The notes below the pieces were generated by a model. That model was not told the DNA's origin, ran no database searches, and saw nothing but the letters and a program-made list of their open reading frames with translations. From the NCBI GenBank assembly GCA_021296435.1, contig JAGWAK010000036.1, positions 1 to 15,962 of the forward strand: DNA of 15,962 nucleotides, read 5' to 3'. The position numbers and the translations under genes are program-made. The DNA comes from Acidimicrobiia bacterium. Its GTDB lineage: Bacteria > Actinomycetota > Acidimicrobiia > Acidimicrobiales > CATQHL01. Of this stretch, positions 15,939 through 15,962 are shown piece after piece. The number at the start of each line of letters is the position of its first letter. Within the stretch, counting starts at the first letter, position 1.

Positions 15939-15962
15939 AGCGCTGCTCTGGGGAAGCTCGGT
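15865..15962. repeat. 14-base direct repeat, 84 bases apart, at the nuoB 5' end
   Basis: TGGGGAAGCTCGGT occurs at 15865-15878 and again at 15949-15962, the last bases of the window. The 84-base spacing is 28 codons, so both copies encode Thr-Glu-Leu-Pro in the nuoB frame. This could be the visible end of an 84-base in-frame duplication that lengthened the NuoB N-terminus, or a contig-end artefact. Sequence beyond the edge is needed to tell. Confidence 0.55.

Overview
The window is one strand-coherent stretch of a high-GC bacterial chromosome. Almost every base belongs to a minus-strand operon for the proton-pumping NADH:quinone oxidoreductase (respiratory complex I). Read in transcription order, from high to low coordinate, the genes are nuoB, nuoC, nuoD, a fused nuoE-nuoF, nuoG, nuoH, nuoI, nuoJ, nuoK, nuoL, nuoM and nuoN, followed by a GPP34-family gene. 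A separate gene for a secreted protein, on the same strand, runs off the left edge. nuoA is expected just beyond the right edge. High G+C, G/C-rich third codon positions and an actinobacterial-looking NuoE C-terminus suggest an actinobacterium, possibly of the Acidimicrobiia; the lineage is an inference.

Layout. 15962-13533: nuoB, nuoC and nuoD (connecting module, cluster N2 and quinone pocket). 13533-9094: nuoEF and nuoG (NADH-oxidising module with FMN and Fe-S clusters). 9097-7233: nuoH and nuoI. 7233-1244: nuoJ, nuoK, nuoL, nuoM and nuoN (membrane proton-pumping arm). 1222-560: GPP34 protein. 559-333: intergenic, with a 22-bp tandem repeat. 332-1: partial exported protein with a signal peptide.

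The genes are very tightly packed. Most neighbours share ATGA/GTGA (4-base) or TGATG/TAATG (1-base) stop-start overlaps, which implies translational coupling along one long mRNA. The exceptions are a 4-base gap at nuoB/nuoC, a 12-base gap at nuoK/nuoL, a 52-base gap at nuoM/nuoN that is bridged by an 18-codon frame, and a 21-base gap before the GPP34 gene.

No new system such as a defence island, CRISPR array or mobile element is visible. The points worth attention are local. NuoE and NuoF are one continuous 653-residue frame. nuoG has a frame break near its start that separates the coupled ATG from the first Fe-S cysteine. nuoJ has a probable one-base frame break near its C-terminus. Three 23-24 base repeats, each carrying a ribosome-binding site and a stop-start junction, lie between nuoJ and nuoK. 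Two frame breaks in one operon may reflect assembly errors rather than biology.
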